A DNA stretch of 64,000 nt, taken from NCBI RefSeq assembly GCF_036452155.1, contig NZ_JAWJZY010000002.1; one strand, given 5' to 3'. Below are positions 28,255-38,353 of this stretch, in pieces (position 1 is the stretch's first letter; each line of letters begins with the position of its first letter). The stretch is from Sorlinia euscelidii (GTDB taxonomy: Bacteria > Pseudomonadota > Alphaproteobacteria > Acetobacterales > Acetobacteraceae). A model generated the notes under the pieces. The model searched no databases and was not told the DNA's origin. It was given only the letters and a program-made list of their open reading frames with translations. Position numbers and translations under genes: made by a program.

Positions 28255-29655
28255 TCAATTTGCGGCAGCTGCAATGTGGGCGCGGACAGCGTCCTGAACA
28301 AGCTGGAGGTCACAAGCCAGTCTGTCATATCGCTCGGGCTTTTGCATGATATCCTGCAAGGGCGGCGGCATAACCGGGCGGAACCCGAGCGCGGCCTCAA
28401 TCGCATCCGGGAATTTCGCCGGATGTGCGGTGGCGGCGGCGATCATCGGGATGCCGGGCCTCTTATTTTCAGCGCCAGCAGCGATGCCGATGGCGGAATG
28501 CGGGTCCGCGATATAATGGCTACTCTTGAAGATATGTCTGATTTCCGCGCGCGTCTGCGCATCATCCAGGCGACGCGCCTTGAAGAGCGTGCCGATCGCG
28601 TGCCATGCTTCCGTCGGCACCGCCATCCGGCCCGTCTGGCGGAAGCCCTGCATGGTGGTGCGGCAAAGATCACTGTCCCGGCCCAGAACTTCAAAAAGAA
28701 GGCGTTCAAAATTACTGGAAACCTGAATATCCATGGAAGGGGACAGGCTGGGGGCAACAGGTTGCACCGACATATCATTATCGAGGATAAATCGGGTCAG
28801 GATGTCATTCTTGTTAGAGCCAATGCAGAAGTGACTGATGGGCAGGCCCATGCGTTGCGCGACCCATGCGGCGAGGACATTGCCGAAATTACCGGTTGGC
28901 ACTGCAAAGGAAACGTCCCGATCCGGCGCACCGACAGCGAGGGCCGCCCGGACATAATAGGGGATCTGCGCCGCGATCCGCGCCCAGTTGATGGAATTGA
29001 CGGCAGAAAGCGCGACCTCCTCCCTGAAGGGAGCGTCGGCAAACATGGCTTTGACGAGGTCCTGACAATCATCAAATGTGCCGTCAATCGCGATATTAAG
29101 TACATTGGCTTCAGTGACGCTTGTCATCTGGCGGCGCTGGACATCGGATGTCCGGCCATAAGGGTGCAGGATCACGATGGAAACGCGATCCCGCCCTTTA
29201 AAAGCTTCAATGGCGGCGGACCCTGTATCGCCGGAGGTTGCTCCAATAATGGTGACATGCTGGTCGCGCTTCCGCAGCGCGTCTTCAAAGAGATGCCCTA
29301 ATAATTGCATGGCGACGTCTTTGAACGCATAGGTCGGGCCGTGGAATAACTCCATGGCATATTGCTCGGGCGCGGTTTCTATGAGAGGCGTAACAGCAGG
29401 GTGATTGAAACACCTATAGGCTTTTTCACAGAAGCCCTCTAATTCATGGAGGGTCAATACGCTCTGCGCGAATGGGGCGATGACGTGCGCGGCGAGCGCG
29501 GGGTAAGATAGGCCCCGCAGGCTGCGCCAGTCATCCCGTGAGAATTGCGGCCAGATCTCCGGCACGTAAAGCCCGCCATCCTCCGCCAAACCGCCGAGGA
29601 GAACATCGTAAAAATCCTTGCCTCGGATGGCGCCACGCGTTGATTGATAAAGCAT
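28255..29655 (-). CDS. thrC: Threonine synthase
   Basis: This PLP enzyme converts O-phospho-L-homoserine to threonine. The 466 residues match the long bacterial class. The PLP lysine is Lys112 in PTYAFKDVAMQLLG, the phosphate-binding stretch is IGATSGDTGSAAIEAFKG, and the VNSINWARIAAQIPYYV and FAVPTGNFGNVLAAW segments are typical. It heads the leftward thrC-M16-pmbA-Tim44 series. Confidence 0.97.
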   Translation of the reverse strand: MLYQSTRGAIRGKDFYDVLLGGLAEDGGLYVPEIWPQFSRDDWRSLRGLSYPALAAHVIAPFAQSVLTLHELEGFCEKAYRCFNHPAVTPLIETAPEQYAMELFHGPTYAFKDVAMQLLGHLFEDALRKRDQHVTIIGATSGDTGSAAIEAFKGRDRVSIVILHPYGRTSDVQRRQMTSVTEANVLNIAIDGTFDDCQDLVKAMFADAPFREEVALSAVNSINWARIAAQIPYYVRAALAVGAPDRDVSFAVPTGNFGNVLAAWVAQRMGLPISHFCIGSNKNDILTRFILDNDMSVQPVAPSLSPSMDIQVSSNFERLLFEVLGRDSDLCRTTMQGFRQTGRMAVPTEAWHAIGTLFKARRLDDAQTRAEIRHIFKSSHYIADPHSAIGIAAGAENKRPGIPMIAAATAHPAKFPDAIEAALGFRPVMPPPLQDIMQKPERYDRLACDLQLVQDAVRAHIAAAAN

Positions 29656-29719
29656 TAAAATAACCTACCACATTCTTTTTGGTACGGGGAGGGACCGGCC
29701 ATCCGGGCTCGCGTCAATC

Positions 29720-30757
29720 TCACGGCGGCGTGCCCTGGTGAGGCGTCACACGCAGGAGATCCGCCCCGGCAGCGACGTAAATCTCGTTTGTGATGGGATC
29801 GGCATAAGGTGTCTGCGCGTCCACGAGTCTTTGATCGGCAAGTTGCATAAAAGGGTTGCGACCTGCATCGAATGAAAGCAGGCGGCCTTCGCTCCGGTCA
29901 ATCAAATAAAGCGCGTTATCCGGGCCAATTGTAAGGCCACCAATGGTCGGCGTGCGCCGCCATTCCGTCAGGCTTTCCATCAATTCAACGGGGGTGAAAT
30001 CGGGGTCACGTAGAAGCTCCGTCTTCAGGCGGTAGAGCGGGCCGGTCGGTGTCTGAAGATAAAGCCATGCGCCATCCCGCTGGAGCGCGAGGTGAGAAAC
30101 ATTGCGCTGCAGCGGACGCCCATCCGTGGCGCGCACTTCCTGCCCACCAATATTCATGGGACGCTGCCCGAGCATCGCCGGATAGTGGGTGAAAAACCGA
30201 CGCCAGGTCTTCTTCTCAAGGTCATAAGTGACGAGCGCCGCATCGCCCTCATCGGCGAGATATATCATCGGCCCATGTGCCGCGATGGCGATGAAGCGGC
30301 TTGTCCCGTCATAAACATCCGGGCTTGCATCAAAGCGGGATTGTAATGCTCCTGTCTCCGCATCCAATTTCAGTAGAAATGGTTGTGCGCTCGGGCGCGC
30401 ATTAACGACCCATATCGCGCGATCATCCGCGCGTGCCAGGGCGGAGGGTGCGTCCAGCATATCTTTGACTTGCTGCGTCATCGGGAAAGGATGTGCCTGC
30501 CCCGCGCGATCCACCTTAATCAAAGAAACTGCGCCGTCTTTCGGGGCGCGTTGCAGGATAAATCCGTCCGTAACCTTGACCACGTCATGCCAGTCCGATC
30601 CTTCAGGGAGATGCGCGATGACGGTCACCTCCGCCGGATGCGGGACGGGTGCCCAGGGACGCTCCCGCGCTGCAAAACCCTGCTCAAACGGGTAGAGGAG
30701 AAGAACGAGCAGCAGGATCGCCTTGCGGAAATGGGAAGGGCTCGCTGCGTTTTTCAT
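29720..30757 (-). CDS. Secreted MRJP/Yellow-family beta-propeller protein
   Basis: From the ATG at 30757 this is a 345-residue protein with a clear signal peptide (FRKAILLLVLLLYPFEQGFA, cleavage after GFA). The mature part resembles the major royal jelly protein/Yellow family: DVYDGTSRFIAIAAHGPMIYLADEGDAALVTYDLE, then NVSHLALQRDGAWLYLQTPTGPLYRL and TIGGLTIGPDNALYLIDRSEGRLLSFD. These are the repeated blade motifs of the fold. Some bacterial relatives are annotated as sugar lactone lactonase-like, but the substrate here is unknown. It would be periplasmic or secreted. It lies upstream of thrC on the same strand, with a 64-base gap. Confidence 0.72.
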   Translation of the reverse strand: MKNAASPSHFRKAILLLVLLLYPFEQGFAARERPWAPVPHPAEVTVIAHLPEGSDWHDVVKVTDGFILQRAPKDGAVSLIKVDRAGQAHPFPMTQQVKDMLDAPSALARADDRAIWVVNARPSAQPFLLKLDAETGALQSRFDASPDVYDGTSRFIAIAAHGPMIYLADEGDAALVTYDLEKKTWRRFFTHYPAMLGQRPMNIGGQEVRATDGRPLQRNVSHLALQRDGAWLYLQTPTGPLYRLKTELLRDPDFTPVELMESLTEWRRTPTIGGLTIGPDNALYLIDRSEGRLLSFDAGRNPFMQLADQRLVDAQTPYADPITNEIYVAAGADLLRVTPHQGTPP

Positions 30758-30905
30758 GCTTTCCCACCGGAAGATATGCGCCATGGGGTCTGACCTGATC
30801 TCACATTGTTGAGAGGGTGAGCTTATCGGCTTCCTTCACGTGCGTCCATCGCGCGCCTCACTCGATAGGCTTCCCAATTCCGCCATCTACGCTAGAAAGA
30901 GAGCG

Positions 30906-32624
30906 ATGCGCCATGCTTCTCAAAAACAGAATATCGTCGATACAGGCATGGCGCTTCTGGCGTCAGGAGACCTGAAAGGGGCCGCTGCGCGCTTTCGGAA
31001 GGTTCTGGCGCAAATGCCTGACCATCACGATGCGATTCACGGCATGGCATGCGTGGCGCGTGCGGAAGCTCGGCCTGACCGTGCCATTGCCCTGATCGGG
31101 CAGGTTCTCAAAGAGGATCTCACGGATGATAATCGGGCGCTTTACCACATCACCCTCGGACATGCGTTGCATGAGGCCGGACATATTGAGCCCGCGCGGG
31201 CAGCGTTTTCCGTCGCGACGTTATTAACGCCGCAGGACTTCCGCGCCCATGCCGGTTTGGGCGAGATGTTGGTCCGGCAATATCGATTTAAGGAAGGGGC
31301 CGAAAGCTGGAAGCGCGCCGCCGAACGCGCGGCAGAGCCGATCCCGGTCTGGCAGGCCTATGCTGAGTGTCTCATGTCCCTCCGGCAATTCGCGGCGGCC
31401 ATCGCGCCTTTCCGATTAATTGCGGAGACGCTTGCTGAAAACGGGTTTGCCTGGGCCAATCTGGGTGCGGCCTTGTTTGAAGCAGGTCATATGGAGGCGG
31501 CGCAGTCGGCGCTCGACAAGGCGATCGCGCAAGGCGGCGACAGCGCCTATACGCGCGTCAATCGTGCGCTCACCGCTCTGGCCCTCGGTCATTTCAATAA
31601 AGCGGAAGCCGATATGGCGCGCGCGCAGAGTCTGGCGCCGGATGATCGGCGCATCCGAAATAATGCCGCGACATTAATGCAGCAAATGGGGCAAACGCGT
31701 GAAGCGGCGGCGATCTATGCCGCGCTGATGCAGGGCAATGATGCTGAAGCGCCGCGCGCGGCTTACAACCTCGCGACATTGCGCCTGGCAGAGGGCAGAA
31801 TGCGTGATGGGTGGCGTCTATATGAGGCACGTCATGCCGTCCTCGGGCGATCTTCCTCATTGCCGCCGTGGGATGGACGGTTCGGCTCAGAGAGCATTTT
31901 GATCGAGGCGGAACAAGGGGCGGGGGACTTTATTCAGTTCCTGCGGTTTTTACCGGCGGCGCTGGCGCGTGTGCCGGTTATTCTTCAGGCGGATGCGGCT
32001 TTACATCCCCTTATCCCTTTGAATCCTGCGCTCGACGCCCATTTAAAATCGGGGCGGCTGCTCTGGGCGGGGGAGGCCACTGCCTCTTGCGGCATCATGA
32101 GCCTGCCGCATTTGCTTCAGATCGCTGAACCGGATGATACGCCCTATCTTTTCGCCAACGCCATTAAGGCAGGGCGCTCATTTCGCGTGGGAATCTGTTG
32201 GCGCGGGTCATCGCAATACCGGTTCGATGCACGACGTTCCATTGACCCGGCGCTTCTCGCCCCGCTTTTCAACATTCCCGGTATTGATTTTGTCTCTCTG
32301 CAGAAAGAGCTAGATGATGGGGTGGAAGGGCGACCTGTCACGCAGGGCCAATTGCAGGATTGGCGCGCGACGGCATCAGAGATTCAGGGATGTGACCTCA
32401 TCATCTCCGTCGATACCGCCCTCGCGCATCTCGCCGGCGCCTTAGGAAAGGACGTCTGGTTACTGAATCGTTTCGGCGGAGACTGGCGTTGGCTGGGGCC
32501 GCGCTGGTATCGCAACGTTACCATCTTCAACGCCGCGCGGGCCGAGCCCCCCTGCGCAGCGTGGCAGCCGGTCATTGACGCTGTGTGTCACCATTTACGG
32601 CAACGCGCCGAGCAGCATCACTGA
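30906..32624 (+). CDS. TPR-repeat protein with C-terminal glycosyltransferase domain
   Basis: The 572-residue protein has about eight tetratricopeptide repeats in the first 320 residues (for example LKGAAARFRKVLAQMPDHHDAIHGMA and GFAWANLGAALFEAGHMEAAQSALDKAIAQG). A C-terminal GT-B half follows, reminiscent of GT9 and GT41 enzymes: VGICWRGSSQYRFDARRSIDP and DLIISVDTALAHLAGALGKDVWLL. No signal peptide is evident. Such proteins may glycosylate proteins or surface glycans; the acceptor is unknown. The ATG at 30906 follows a purine-rich site; a GTG at 30840 is an alternative. Confidence 0.75.
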   Translation: MRHASQKQNIVDTGMALLASGDLKGAAARFRKVLAQMPDHHDAIHGMACVARAEARPDRAIALIGQVLKEDLTDDNRALYHITLGHALHEAGHIEPARAAFSVATLLTPQDFRAHAGLGEMLVRQYRFKEGAESWKRAAERAAEPIPVWQAYAECLMSLRQFAAAIAPFRLIAETLAENGFAWANLGAALFEAGHMEAAQSALDKAIAQGGDSAYTRVNRALTALALGHFNKAEADMARAQSLAPDDRRIRNNAATLMQQMGQTREAAAIYAALMQGNDAEAPRAAYNLATLRLAEGRMRDGWRLYEARHAVLGRSSSLPPWDGRFGSESILIEAEQGAGDFIQFLRFLPAALARVPVILQADAALHPLIPLNPALDAHLKSGRLLWAGEATASCGIMSLPHLLQIAEPDDTPYLFANAIKAGRSFRVGICWRGSSQYRFDARRSIDPALLAPLFNIPGIDFVSLQKELDDGVEGRPVTQGQLQDWRATASEIQGCDLIISVDTALAHLAGALGKDVWLLNRFGGDWRWLGPRWYRNVTIFNAARAEPPCAAWQPVIDAVCHHLRQRAEQHH

Positions 32625-32651
32625 CATAAAACTGTGCAAAGGGCGGCGCGA

Positions 32652-35524
32652 TTAACTTTCCAGTTCGATAAAGACGGAGTCGGCTTCCGTCAGGCTTTCA
32701 ATAATGGCGCCGCGTATACGACTCAACTGATCGAGCGCCGTGATTTTATTACTGTCAGCATCCCGCACGTAAAAAACATCCACGGCGCGCACGCCATAAG
32801 TTGTAATGTGCGCCGAGGAAATCTGAAGTCCCAACCCGTTGAGCGTCTGCGCGATGCGATAAAGCAGGCCGGGCCGATCCCGGCCGTTGATTTCGATGAC
32901 TGTGTGACGGTCAGATGCACGATTATCAATGACAACGCGAATGGGCACGTTGATCAGCCGCATGCGCTTGCGTGATCGCTCCGCCACCGCGCGGCACAAG
33001 AGGCCGGGTACGTCGAGCTGGTCATTGATGCTGCGTTCAATTTTGCTGTTGAGTTCCATCAATTGCGCCGGTGTGTCAAACGCTTTCCCCCGTGCGTCCT
33101 GAATCCAGAATGTGTCGAGCGCGAACCCGTCACGCAGCGTATGGATGCGCGCATCGACAATGGACGCCCCCGCCACAGCCAGCCCACCTGCAATCCGCGA
33201 GAAAAGGCCGATGCGGTCCTTGCTAATCACCGTGACTTCCGTCACATCGCGCGACGGGACAGGGGTGGATTCGACCGATAAAGGTGCGTTAGCGGCGTCG
33301 GCCTCCGCTAGAAGGCGCGCATGACGGACATGGGTCGCCGAGTCAAATCCGAGCCAATAACTCCCATAGCCACGGGCGAGAAAGCGCGCTGTCTCGCCGC
33401 GTTTGACGCGGTTCTCCTGGAGCATTTTCTCAGCCAGGGCTTTTGCGAAATTGATCCGTTCATCCGTTTCCGAAGCGGCGAGCCCACCTTCAAGCACTTC
33501 CGCGACGCGGATATAAAGCTCACGCAGCAAGGTCGCCTTCCATGCGTTCCAGACGGTTGTGCTGACCGCTCTGATATCTGCGACGGTCAAAATCAGCAGA
33601 AGTCGCAGGCGCTCCGGCGATTGAATGACATCGGCCAGGTCAAGGATTGTCCGAGGGTCATCAATATCCCGTCGAAAGGCGGTTTGCGACAGCAACAAAT
33701 GATGCAGCACCAGCCATGAGAGTGACTCCGTCTCCTCCGCTTTCAAACCAAGCGACGGTCCCAGGCGGGCCGCGATTTCAGCGCCGATAACAGAGTGATC
33801 CCCCCACGCCCCTTTGCGATATCGTGGATCAGCGTCGCGAAGTAAAGGACAGGGCGCGACTGAATAGCTTCGACCAGCGTGTAGACGATCGGGATCTCAT
33901 CGGCCATGCGGCCATTTTCAATTTCACCCAACATTCGGACGGCGGCGATGCTGTGCTCATCAACTGTATAAATATGGTAAGTGTCGAACTGCATCTGCCC
34001 GACAACCCGCGACCATTCCGGCAGAATGGCACTCATCAGCCCCGTCTGATTGAGCAGATGAAGCCAGTCCGCTGCGGTTTTCCGGCAGGGGCCATCCTGC
34101 CCCGGTGCTTTCTTTTCCACACCGGAAGGCAGGCCTCGCGCGGTGAGAAGTCGCGCGAAAACAAGCATCGTGTCGGCATCATCCCGCAAACTTGTTGCGC
34201 GCCTTTCATTCTGAATCAGCGCGCGGATGGTGAAGGGGTGGATTGGCAATTGATGATTTTGCGCGACTTCCATCAGGCGCAGCATATCGGCGGGCCGCGC
34301 ATCGAAATCCGTCTGCGTTGTCGGCGCGATCTGGCCGTCGACCAATGTCAGATGCAGCTCATTCAAGGCCGCGTAAGCCGGGTTATTTTCTGTCAGGGAG
34401 GGTTGCGGCGGGTCAAGACGCGCCATAATGACCGGCTCAATCAGACAGCCTAACCGGGTAATTTCCCGCACGGTGAGAAAATAATGGCGCATAAAGCGCT
34501 CAACACCCTGCTGGCGTCCGTGGCTGGCATAACCCATGCGCGCGCCGATAACGGGTTGGGTCTCAAATAAAAGCCGTTCATCCGCGCGGCCGGCGATGTA
34601 ATGCAGGTGCAGCCGTATGGTCCAGAGAAAGTTCCAGGCGCGGCGTGCGCGCTGGCGTTCCTGCTCGGTCAGGATATCAAGGGCGCTGAAAGCGGGCTCC
34701 GTATGGGGGTGAGGCACTGTGAAGACAGAGCCATCGCTTTCCGAGGCGATGCGGGCCATCCAGCCCAAAGTCTGCAAATCGCGTAGTCCGCCGCGCCCTT
34801 CCTTGATATTGGGCTCTACGATAAACGGATTGTCACCGAATTGTTTGTGTCGGCGTTCCATTTCATTGAGGGCGGAAAGGATGAAGGCCCGCGCATCTCC
34901 TTTTTCAGAAAGAAGGCAATTCTGCAATTCCGTGAAAATCGTCAGCGCACCGGCGACAGGTCGGGCATCCATCAGATTGGCGCGGATGGTGATATCTGTT
35001 TTGACGGCCTCCAGACAGCCCGCGACGGAGCGCGTGGCATGGCCGACACGGATGCCCAGATCCCACAGAAAATAGAGGATGAATTCGATCCGCTCCGCCA
35101 ATGGTGGCGTCAGGGCACTCGAGGTCAGAAATAACAGGTCGATATCACTGTGCGGGGCCAGTAACCCGCTGCCATAACCACCTGTTGCACAGATACAGAG
35201 AGGTTGCGTGCTGGCCGAAGTATGTTTACGCGCGAAATCGTCAAGACAGTCAATGACGCCATCCATCAGCGCGGCCATCATGCTGGCGGAGGCGATGCCT
35301 TTAATATGGCGGCCTTCAAATAATTGCCTGATTTCCCCGTAATGGCGGCCAAGATGCCGCCTGAAGATGGCCACGGCATCTTCCCGCGTAGGGGTGCCGC
35401 TCTCACGATAAAGGGCGTCGATCGCTGTTTCGAGCGAGGTGTGCATCGTCTGGGCATTTGTGAGAGCCTGTTCGATCATCCTCTGGCGCTCCTGATCTGC
35501 ACGCATATCCTCCCGGGCCATCAT
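32652..35524 (-). pseudogene. glnD: Bifunctional [protein-PII] uridylyltransferase, frameshifted in a G run
   Basis: GlnD senses glutamine and adds or removes UMP from PII proteins. The N-terminal nucleotidyltransferase motif GGYGSGLLAPHSDIDLLF is present. The HD phosphohydrolase starts with VDEHSIAAV and reaches LIHDIAKGRGG before the frame breaks. The second frame continues with KAEETESLSWLVLHHLL and has two ACT domains (EVTVISKDRIGLFSRIAGGLAVAGASI and VIEINGRDRPGLLYRIAQTLNGLGL). The break is at six Cs on the + strand (33800-33805, Gs in the gene). One more base restores GDHSVIGAEIAARLG and a 957-residue protein. If real, the HD and ACT parts would be lost. I favour an assembly error. The ATG overlaps the mutS stop. 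Confidence 0.92.
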
Positions 35525-38235
35525 GATGCGTCGCGTCGCGCGTGCCCTGATTCCCGCGCGAGGCGTTGAAGCTCATACAGCGCCGCCAACGCGTCCCGCG
35601 GGGTGAGGCTGTCAGGGTCCAGCGCTTCCAGCTTGCGAATGACCTTATGAATCGAAGTGGCATCCGCCTCCAAAGTTTCCGTCTGCCCTGCGTTATCCGC
35701 CATTGGCGTGTCGTCACTCATGGATGGTGCTGTCGGTTCAAAAAGGGGGAGAGGCGCCGCAATGCCCGGTTGCTGCGCTTCCAACGCGGCTAGCAGACGC
35801 GTCGCACGGTTGACGACATATTCCGGCACGCCGGCGAGTCGGGCCACATGAACGCCCCAGCTTTTACGCGCGGCCCCCTTGCGCACCTCATGCTGGAATA
35901 TAATCGTGCCCTTCCACTCCTTGATCATCATCGTGTACGGGGTGAGGTGCGGCATCGAGTCCGTCAGGCGGCCCAGCTCATGGAAATGTGTCGCAAAAAT
36001 CGTGCGTGCGCCGAGTTGTGAGTGCAGCGCTTCCAAAGTGGCCCACGCAATGGCGAGACCATCCAGGGTGGACGTGCCCCGCCCGATTTCATCCACCACA
36101 ACGAAGGAACGCGGCCCTGCAAGGCGCAAAATCGCGGCCGTCTCGGACATTTCCACCATAAAGGTGGACCGCCCGCGCGCAAGGTCGTCAGAGGCCCCGA
36201 CCCGTGAGAAGAGGCGATCCACGACGCCGATCCGCGCGCGTCTTGCCGGGATCGGCATCCCCGCCTGGGCGAGGATGACCGCAAGCGCGGTCTGCCGTAG
36301 AAAGGTCGATTTGCCCGCCATATTCGGGCCGGTCAGCAGCATGACGCGATGCTCGGGCGGTAAGGCGCAGTCATTGGGGATAAAATGCGTCCCGTCATCC
36401 AACGCTTCCTCCACCACCGGATGGCGGCAGGCTTCGATTTCAAAAGCGCGGTCCGCCGTGACTTCCGGGCAGCACCAGACACCCTCCTGAGAGAGCTCTG
36501 CCGCGCTGGCCAGCACATCGGCGAGGGAGAATAATTCCGCCATCCCGGCGAGGGCCGGGTGGTCAAGCGCTTCATGAGCAAGCTTCGTGAAAATCTCGAC
36601 TTCCAGCGCCTGTGCACGGTCCGCAGCTTCGATAATCGCGCGCTCCAGCGATATAAGCTCATCCGTGCTGAAACGCGCCAGATTAGCCGTGCCCTGCCGG
36701 AAGATGAGGGAGTTATCCTCCCGCAGGCGATTAGCGTGGGTCGCTGTTGTTTCGACAACATAGCCGAGCTGCGCGTGATATTTTATTTTGAGGCTGCTGA
36801 CATTATAGCGCGCCGCATATTGCGCCTGCAGCGCCGCAATGGCCTGGCGGCTATGATCCCGAAGGGCGCGGGCCGCATCCAGCTCGGCATTATAATCCGC
36901 GGCGATGATATTGCCATCTTCCAGCCGGGCGGGCAGGTCCGGCTTCAGGGCGGCTTCAAGCTTATTGAGCAAGGGGTCGGCACGGCGGTGAAAGCCGGTA
37001 TAAAGCCTGCGTATATATTCCGGCGTGTTGTCACTATAGACGGGTCGTAAAAGCGCGATGATGCGATCCGCGGAGAGTAATGCGACTTTGACCGCACCGA
37101 GATCCCGCGGGACGAGGCGCAGGGAGGAGAGGCGCGTCAGCGCGCGTGCGAGGTCGGGCGTGTGTTTCAGCACATCCTGCAATGCATCCAAGAAGCTCGG
37201 CGTCCGGGCGAGCCATTTCCATGCTTCCTGTCGCGCGGCAATGGTGCCGGGCTCAATCAGAGGCGATGAGATCCAGCGCGCCAGCAGGCGCTTGCCACCT
37301 GCCGTATAAGTTCGGTCCACGGCGGATAATAGACTGTGGGTCGTTGTCCCGTCACGCGCGGATAGAAGCTCAAGACTTGCCCGTGTCGCCGGGTCGAGGG
37401 AAAGGGCGGAGGATTGATCAAGTCGGAGAGGACGTGAGACGCGCGGCACATTATCCGCCAATGTGCGCTTGACGTAAGCGAGGACCGTCGCGCACGCGAC
37501 AATTTCTTCATCTGAAAAAGGACCGAGTGAGCCGATCTGTGTCAGGCCGAAGCGACGTGCCACGGCAAGGCGCGCAATATCGACATCGGGGATGCGCAGG
37601 TCACGCACGACATGGCTTCGATAAGGTTCCGTAACGAAATCATGCAGATCGGTCAGGATCTCGACCGGGTCGATGCGTGAGAGCAACTCATCCACCTCAA
37701 CAACATCAAGGATGGTGGTCTCAAGCTCCCCGGTTGAAACGTCGATCCAGGCGGCGCCGATCGGGGCGGAGGCGGCGTGGGATTTCAGGCGAATGAGGGA
37801 GAGCAGGATATTGGCCTTGCTTGACTCCAGCAATTCATCTTCTGTTAACGTGCCGCGTGTTACCAGACGCACGATTGCCCGTTTGAGGGGGCCTTTCTGC
37901 GCCGGGTCCCCTTTATTGGGCGGCGCATCGATCTGTTCCGCGATGGCGACGCGGAAATCCCGCCGGATCAGCCGGGCGATATAGCTGGCTGCGGCCGCGA
38001 CCGGTACGCCACACATCGGGATTGGTGTCTCCTGATGGCGGCCGCGTGTTGTCAGGCTGATATCAAGCGCCAGGGACGCGATTTCCGCATCCTGAAAAAA
38101 CAGCTCAAAAAAATCCCCCATCCGGAAAAAAAGGAGGGCATCCGGCTCCTGCGCTTTAAGGGCAAACCATTGCGCCATGGCGGGCGTCGCGCCTTCAGGG
38201 GTCGGGCTGGGCGTTTTTCCGGTTTTTTGATTCAT
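35521..38235 (-). CDS. mutS: DNA mismatch repair protein MutS
   Basis: This protein recognises mismatches and recruits MutL. The 904 residues show the N-terminal mismatch-binding domain with the Phe-X-Glu motif in FFRMGDFFELFFQDAEIAS. The connector, lever and clamp domains follow, then the ATPase with Walker A TGPNMAGKSTFLRQTAL (about residue 633), Walker B VVVDEIGRGTSTLDG, and FATHFHELGRL. The C-terminal helix-turn-helix carries a dimerisation tail (KLEALDPDSLTPRDALAALYELQRLA). It is coupled to glnD by a four-base overlap and lies after murJ. Confidence 0.97.
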   Translation of the reverse strand: MNQKTGKTPSPTPEGATPAMAQWFALKAQEPDALLFFRMGDFFELFFQDAEIASLALDISLTTRGRHQETPIPMCGVPVAAAASYIARLIRRDFRVAIAEQIDAPPNKGDPAQKGPLKRAIVRLVTRGTLTEDELLESSKANILLSLIRLKSHAASAPIGAAWIDVSTGELETTILDVVEVDELLSRIDPVEILTDLHDFVTEPYRSHVVRDLRIPDVDIARLAVARRFGLTQIGSLGPFSDEEIVACATVLAYVKRTLADNVPRVSRPLRLDQSSALSLDPATRASLELLSARDGTTTHSLLSAVDRTYTAGGKRLLARWISSPLIEPGTIAARQEAWKWLARTPSFLDALQDVLKHTPDLARALTRLSSLRLVPRDLGAVKVALLSADRIIALLRPVYSDNTPEYIRRLYTGFHRRADPLLNKLEAALKPDLPARLEDGNIIAADYNAELDAARALRDHSRQAIAALQAQYAARYNVSSLKIKYHAQLGYVVETTATHANRLREDNSLIFRQGTANLARFSTDELISLERAIIEAADRAQALEVEIFTKLAHEALDHPALAGMAELFSLADVLASAAELSQEGVWCCPEVTADRAFEIEACRHPVVEEALDDGTHFIPNDCALPPEHRVMLLTGPNMAGKSTFLRQTALAVILAQAGMPIPARRARIGVVDRLFSRVGASDDLARGRSTFMVEMSETAAILRLAGPRSFVVVDEIGRGTSTLDGLAIAWATLEALHSQLGARTIFATHFHELGRLTDSMPHLTPYTMMIKEWKGTIIFQHEVRKGAARKSWGVHVARLAGVPEYVVNRATRLLAALEAQQPGIAAPLPLFEPTAPSMSDDTPMADNAGQTETLEADATSIHKVIRKLEALDPDSLTPRDALAALYELQRLARESGHARRDAS

Positions 38236-38353
38236 CAGTCGACGATAACTGCTTTTCTTGCGAGGGGGGCATGTCAGAACCCTTGGCGGTCCTGGCGCCG
38301 ATCATACGCAAAAAATTCACACGAGGTAAGTATTTATCAAGCCTCTGCGCATG

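Noticed and set aside
28171..29301. 376-codon forward frame over thrC
   Set aside because: It is antisense to threonine synthase and has no domain; a GC-rich shadow.
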